Notes under the pieces: generated by a model
What the model saw: the letters and a program-made list of their open reading frames with translations, nothing else
What the model was told of the DNA's origin: nothing
Database searches by the model: none
Made by a program: the position numbers and the translations under genes
Source of the DNA: Algoriphagus ornithinivorans
GTDB taxonomy: Bacteria; Bacteroidota; Bacteroidia; Cytophagales; Cyclobacteriaceae
DNA: 64,000 nt
Assembly (NCBI RefSeq): GCF_900115305.1
Contig: NZ_FOVW01000001.1
Span: 62,001-126,000, forward strand
Reading direction: 5' to 3'
In this document: piece after piece, positions 61,457 through 64,000 of the stretch
Numbering within the stretch: position 1 is the first letter of the stretch
Layout of the letters: each line of letters starts with the position of its first letter

Positions 61457-62644
61457 ATGAAGAAGGAAAAATTACTGCTTTGGACTTTGGCAGCTATCAA
61501 TTTTATCCACATCGTGGATTTTATGATTTTGATGCCTTTAGGTCCGCAGTTGATGCGTGTGTTTGAGATATCTCCCCGGGAATTTGGACTGCTGGTATCT
61601 TCCTATACTTTTAGCGCAGGTATTTCCAGTTTTTTTGGAGCATTCTTTCTAGATCGATTCGATAGAAAAAAGATTTTGCTTTGGGTTTATGTGGGATTCT
61701 CTGTTGCTACCCTTGGCTGCGCATTGTCACCAACTTACCCGATTTTATTATCAGCAAGGATTGTTTCGGGTCTTTTTGGAGGGCTGACTTCCGCTCTGAT
61801 TTTAGCAATTATTGGCGATGTTATCCCAGATGCAAGAAGGGGAAGAGCCATGGGATTGGTCATGGCGGCTTTTTCAGTTGCTTCTGTTTTAGGTGTTCCT
61901 TTAGGTTTGTTTTTAGCCAGTTTGTCGGACTGGCATACCCCATTTTATATCTTAACGGGCTTGTCTGTAATTAGCTTAGGAATGATTTTCCAATACGTTC
62001 CCAATATCACCGAGCATCTTGGAAAAGAAATTGTCAGACCTCATCCCTTGGAAGTGGTTCGCAGAGTTACAAGCAACCCCAATCAAATGCGGGCAATCAC
62101 TCTTTCTGTAATGATGATGTTTGGGCAGTTTATGATCATTCCCTTTTTGAGTCCTTACACAGTGGCTAATGTTGGCTTTACGGAAATGCAGTTAACCTAT
62201 ATCTACATGGCTGGTGGAGCCTTTACTATTTTTACCTCTCCTTGGGTTGGGAAGATGTCTGACAAGTATGGGAAACTCCGGATTTTTACGATTTTCATGA
62301 CCCTGAATGTGGTTCCAATTGCGATAATTACCAATTTGGGAGTAACGCCCATTCCTTATGTGTTATTGGTGTCGACAATGTTTTTTGTGACTTCCAATGG
62401 ACGATATGTGCCCGCTGCAGCAATTATTACGGGCACCGCGCGGCCCGAAAATAGGGGGAGTTTTTTGAGCTTTAATTCAGCGATTCAACAATTGGCTACG
62501 GGTTTGGCATCTTTAATTGCAGGGCTCATTATTGGAGAAAATGCAGCAGGAGAATTGACTAATTTTAATTTGGTCGGATATATCGCTATTTTCTTCAGCC
62601 TACTGTGCATCCCTTTGGCCAGAAGAGTGAAGGTCGTGAGTTAG
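61457..62644 (+). CDS. MFS transporter (DHA1-like)
   Basis: A 395-aa, 12-helix MFS protein. FLDRFDRKKILLW (about 65-77) is the A motif between helices 2 and 3, and VLGVPLGLFLASLSDWHTPFYIL is the C motif (antiporter signature) at helix 5. This design is typical of drug or metabolite exporters. Start 61457 (MKKEKLLLW) is preferred to the GTG at 61430, which would add a hydrophilic tail. Cargo unknown. Confidence 0.88.
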   Translation: MKKEKLLLWTLAAINFIHIVDFMILMPLGPQLMRVFEISPREFGLLVSSYTFSAGISSFFGAFFLDRFDRKKILLWVYVGFSVATLGCALSPTYPILLSARIVSGLFGGLTSALILAIIGDVIPDARRGRAMGLVMAAFSVASVLGVPLGLFLASLSDWHTPFYILTGLSVISLGMIFQYVPNITEHLGKEIVRPHPLEVVRRVTSNPNQMRAITLSVMMMFGQFMIIPFLSPYTVANVGFTEMQLTYIYMAGGAFTIFTSPWVGKMSDKYGKLRIFTIFMTLNVVPIAIITNLGVTPIPYVLLVSTMFFVTSNGRYVPAAAIITGTARPENRGSFLSFNSAIQQLATGLASLIAGLIIGENAAGELTNFNLVGYIAIFFSLLCIPLARRVKVVS

Positions 62645-62712
62645 GAAAGCCATTGTTATTTGAATTCATGGAATAATTCGAGATATTGAAAGCTTGGGAT
62701 GAATTCTATTCA

Positions 62713-63555
62713 ATGGAAAAAGGAAAATCTTCTTGTGTCAATTGTGGAACAGAGCTTCAGGGTACTTTCTGCCATTCATGCGGAGAGAAGCAAATTGATC
62801 AAAAGGATAAAAGCTTAATTCATTTTTTGGAGGAATTTGTAGCCTCAGTTTTTTTTGCTGATGGAAAGTTTTTCAAAACGATCAAGCTTTCAATAACAAA
62901 GCCTGGTGAATTGACTCGTAGCTTTGTCGCCGGAATTCGGAAAAAATACCTTTCTCCTCTTCAGCTCTTTTTCTTCGCTAATTTGATTTATTTCATCTTT
63001 CCAGTCATCTCGACATTCAATACTACTCTGGATGTACAAATGTACCAACTTCCCTATAGCTCATCAGTGAGACCGGTTGTGGAGCAGTATTTGGAAATTA
63101 GGCAAGTCGATCCTGATGTATTCAAAGTCGAGTATGAACGAGCCTCCAATGCCAATGGTAAATTACTCTTAATAGTCTTGGTAGTACTCCAAGGCCTTTT
63201 TTTAAAACTTCTTTTCTTAAGAAAGAAAAAGCTTTATCTCATTGATTTTTTTGCCGGATCTGCATACTTCTATGGATTTTACACCTTATTTATTTTGGTG
63301 CTTTTTCCGACATTATTCAATTGGTTTTCGAGTTTATTCTCATTCGGTTTAGCATCAAGCATCAACGAATTGAGCTTATCAATAATTTTTATGCTGATCA
63401 TAATAGGCTATATGTTTACAATGCTTAAAAGGGCTTATGATACTTCCAATAAAGGTGCATTATGGAGAGGGATACTCTTGGGTATATTTATTATTCCAAG
63501 TTTTATAATTTATCGATATATATTGTTTTGGGTTACTTTTTGGACTGTTACCTAA
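62713..63555 (+). CDS. DUF3667 zinc-ribbon membrane protein
   Basis: A 280-aa protein of the Bacteroidota family DUF3667. The N-terminal zinc ribbon (SCVNCGTELQGTFCHSCGEK, two CxxC pairs) is followed by SITKPGELTRSFVAGIRKKYLSPLQLFFFANLIYF and four to five membrane helices. Start 62713 (MEKGKSSCVNCG) is an ATG; the frame continues upstream to a TTG at 62686. The family has no proven function. It has its own terminator. Confidence 0.85.
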   Translation: MEKGKSSCVNCGTELQGTFCHSCGEKQIDQKDKSLIHFLEEFVASVFFADGKFFKTIKLSITKPGELTRSFVAGIRKKYLSPLQLFFFANLIYFIFPVISTFNTTLDVQMYQLPYSSSVRPVVEQYLEIRQVDPDVFKVEYERASNANGKLLLIVLVVLQGLFLKLLFLRKKKLYLIDFFAGSAYFYGFYTLFILVLFPTLFNWFSSLFSFGLASSINELSLSIIFMLIIIGYMFTMLKRAYDTSNKGALWRGILLGIFIIPSFIIYRYILFWVTFWTVT

Positions 63556-63568
63556 TCAAATATTAAAA

Positions 63569-63600
63569 AAAAATCCCCGACATTTTTGCCGAGGATTTTT
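63569..63600. terminator. Terminator between DUF3667 gene and asnS
   Basis: AAAAATCCCCG (63569-63579) and CGAGGATTTTT (63590-63600), with one mismatch and a 10-base loop, T run on the plus strand and A run on the minus strand, so it may serve both convergent genes. Confidence 0.75.
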
Positions 63601-63622
63601 GTTGAAGGGTGTAGCTTTTGAA

Positions 63623-64000
63623 TTAAAATTCTGCGTTTCCTGGAGTTCTTGGGAATGCTATCACGTCTCGGATATTTCCCATTCCTGTTACAAACTGGAC
63701 CATTCTTTCAAAGCCCAATCCAAATCCTGCATGAGGTGTAGCTCCGAATCTTCTTGTATCTAAGAACCACCACATTTCCTCTTTTGGAATGTTCATTTCA
63801 TCCATTCTTTGAAGAAGCACATCAAGTCTTTCTTCTCTTTGGGAACCCCCGATGATTTCCCCTATTCCTGGGAATAGAATATCCATGGCAGCAACTGTCT
63901 TTCCATCATCATTTTGACGCATGTAGAATGATTTGATTTCTTTCGGATAGTCTGTCAGAATTACAGGTTTTTTGAAATGCTTTTCTACCAAATATCGCTC
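63623..64000 (-). CDS. asnS: Asparaginyl-tRNA synthetase, C-terminal part (cut by window end)
   Basis: The C-terminal end of a class II asparaginyl-tRNA synthetase. The visible 126 residues include the [18 protein letters not shown] block and motif 3, [34 protein letters not shown], which binds ATP and ends the enzyme. The frame is open to the window edge at 64000, so the start lies outside. The direct end sequence PGNAEF is diagnostic for AsnRS against AspRS and LysRS. Confidence 0.93.
   Translation of the reverse strand, partial: ERYLVEKHFKKPVILTDYPKEIKSFYMRQNDDGKTVAAMDILFPGIGEIIGGSQREERLDVLLQRMDEMNIPKEEMWWFLDTRRFGATPHAGFGLGFERMVQFVTGMGNIRDVIAFPRTPGNAEF

Noticed and set aside
1..64000. Insertion sequences, prophage or rRNA operon
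   Set aside because: No transposase, integrase, phage structural gene or rRNA sequence was recognised on either strand.

Overview
The window looks like chromosomal DNA of a Bacteroidota bacterium in the order Cytophagales, most likely a relative of Algoriphagus/Cyclobacteriaceae. The evidence is a gliding/type IX secretion C-terminal sorting domain, several Bacteroidota-typical families (DUF3078, DUF3667, DUF5916, PorT-like barrels, UMF1-type MFS), a tmRNA with a GENTYAMAA tag, few Shine-Dalgarno sequences, and promoters of the TTG-N19/20-TAnnTTTG type. The genus is inferred, not proven. I saw no prophage, insertion sequence, transposase, CRISPR array or rRNA operon.

Layout. 1-2.4 kb is the end of a surface-polysaccharide type cluster (a beta-keto acid cleavage enzyme family member cut by the window edge, a GT2 glycosyltransferase and a PglD/NeuD-like acyltransferase). 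2.4-6.6 kb is a tesA / ybbA-ybbP block arranged as in E. coli. The tmRNA gene (6.6-7.0 kb) and dnaX follow; dnaX appears to make gamma and tau through an A10 slippery run. 9-20.3 kb is mostly housekeeping: DUF3078 protein, LysM lytic transglycosylase, O-methyltransferase, M16 and M24 peptidases, secreted endonuclease-fold protein, flavin reductase, sppA, folK and fabD. 20.3-25.5 kb has a LysR regulator divergent from an SbtA-type bicarbonate permease, a DCC-family protein and a large fibronectin-like protein with a type IX sorting domain. 25.8-29.2 kb is sdhCAB. 29.4-32.4 kb is an unusual three-gene unit (sodium:solute symporter, GNAT acetyltransferase, PLP racemase-like enzyme). 32.4-36.9 kb holds two related outer-membrane barrels around a diheme cytochrome/beta-helix lipoprotein pair and a Crp-like regulator. 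36.9-43.6 kb has ruvC divergent from a tightly overlapping seven-gene operon (two glycosyltransferases, a SpoIIE-type phosphatase, a NodB deacetylase, TatD and asparaginase).

At 43.7-45.6 kb a tRNA-Ser is followed by a tripartite toxin-antitoxin module of the HipB-HipS-HipT kind, in which the HipA kinase is split in two genes. Its promoter carries three near-palindromic operators whose centres are exactly 40 bp apart. 45.6-55.5 kb contains a DUF5916 outer-membrane protein, a DUF3820 protein and a beta-1,3-glucan utilisation cluster (GPH symporter, two lipoprotein glycosidases, one giant cytoplasmic GH149-like phosphorylase) without SusC/SusD. 56-58.5 kb is an ExbB-ExbD-ExbD energising cluster with an extra small membrane protein. 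The window ends with two MFS transporters, the NAD(P)HX repair enzyme, a DUF3667 protein and the C-terminal end of asnS.

Between genes there are several clear bidirectional terminators and two copies of a dispersed inverted repeat, one of which carries a further small palindrome in each arm. Where a longer open frame overlaps a neighbour, I chose starts by signal peptides, tight gene spacing or family N-termini; the reasons are given in each entry.
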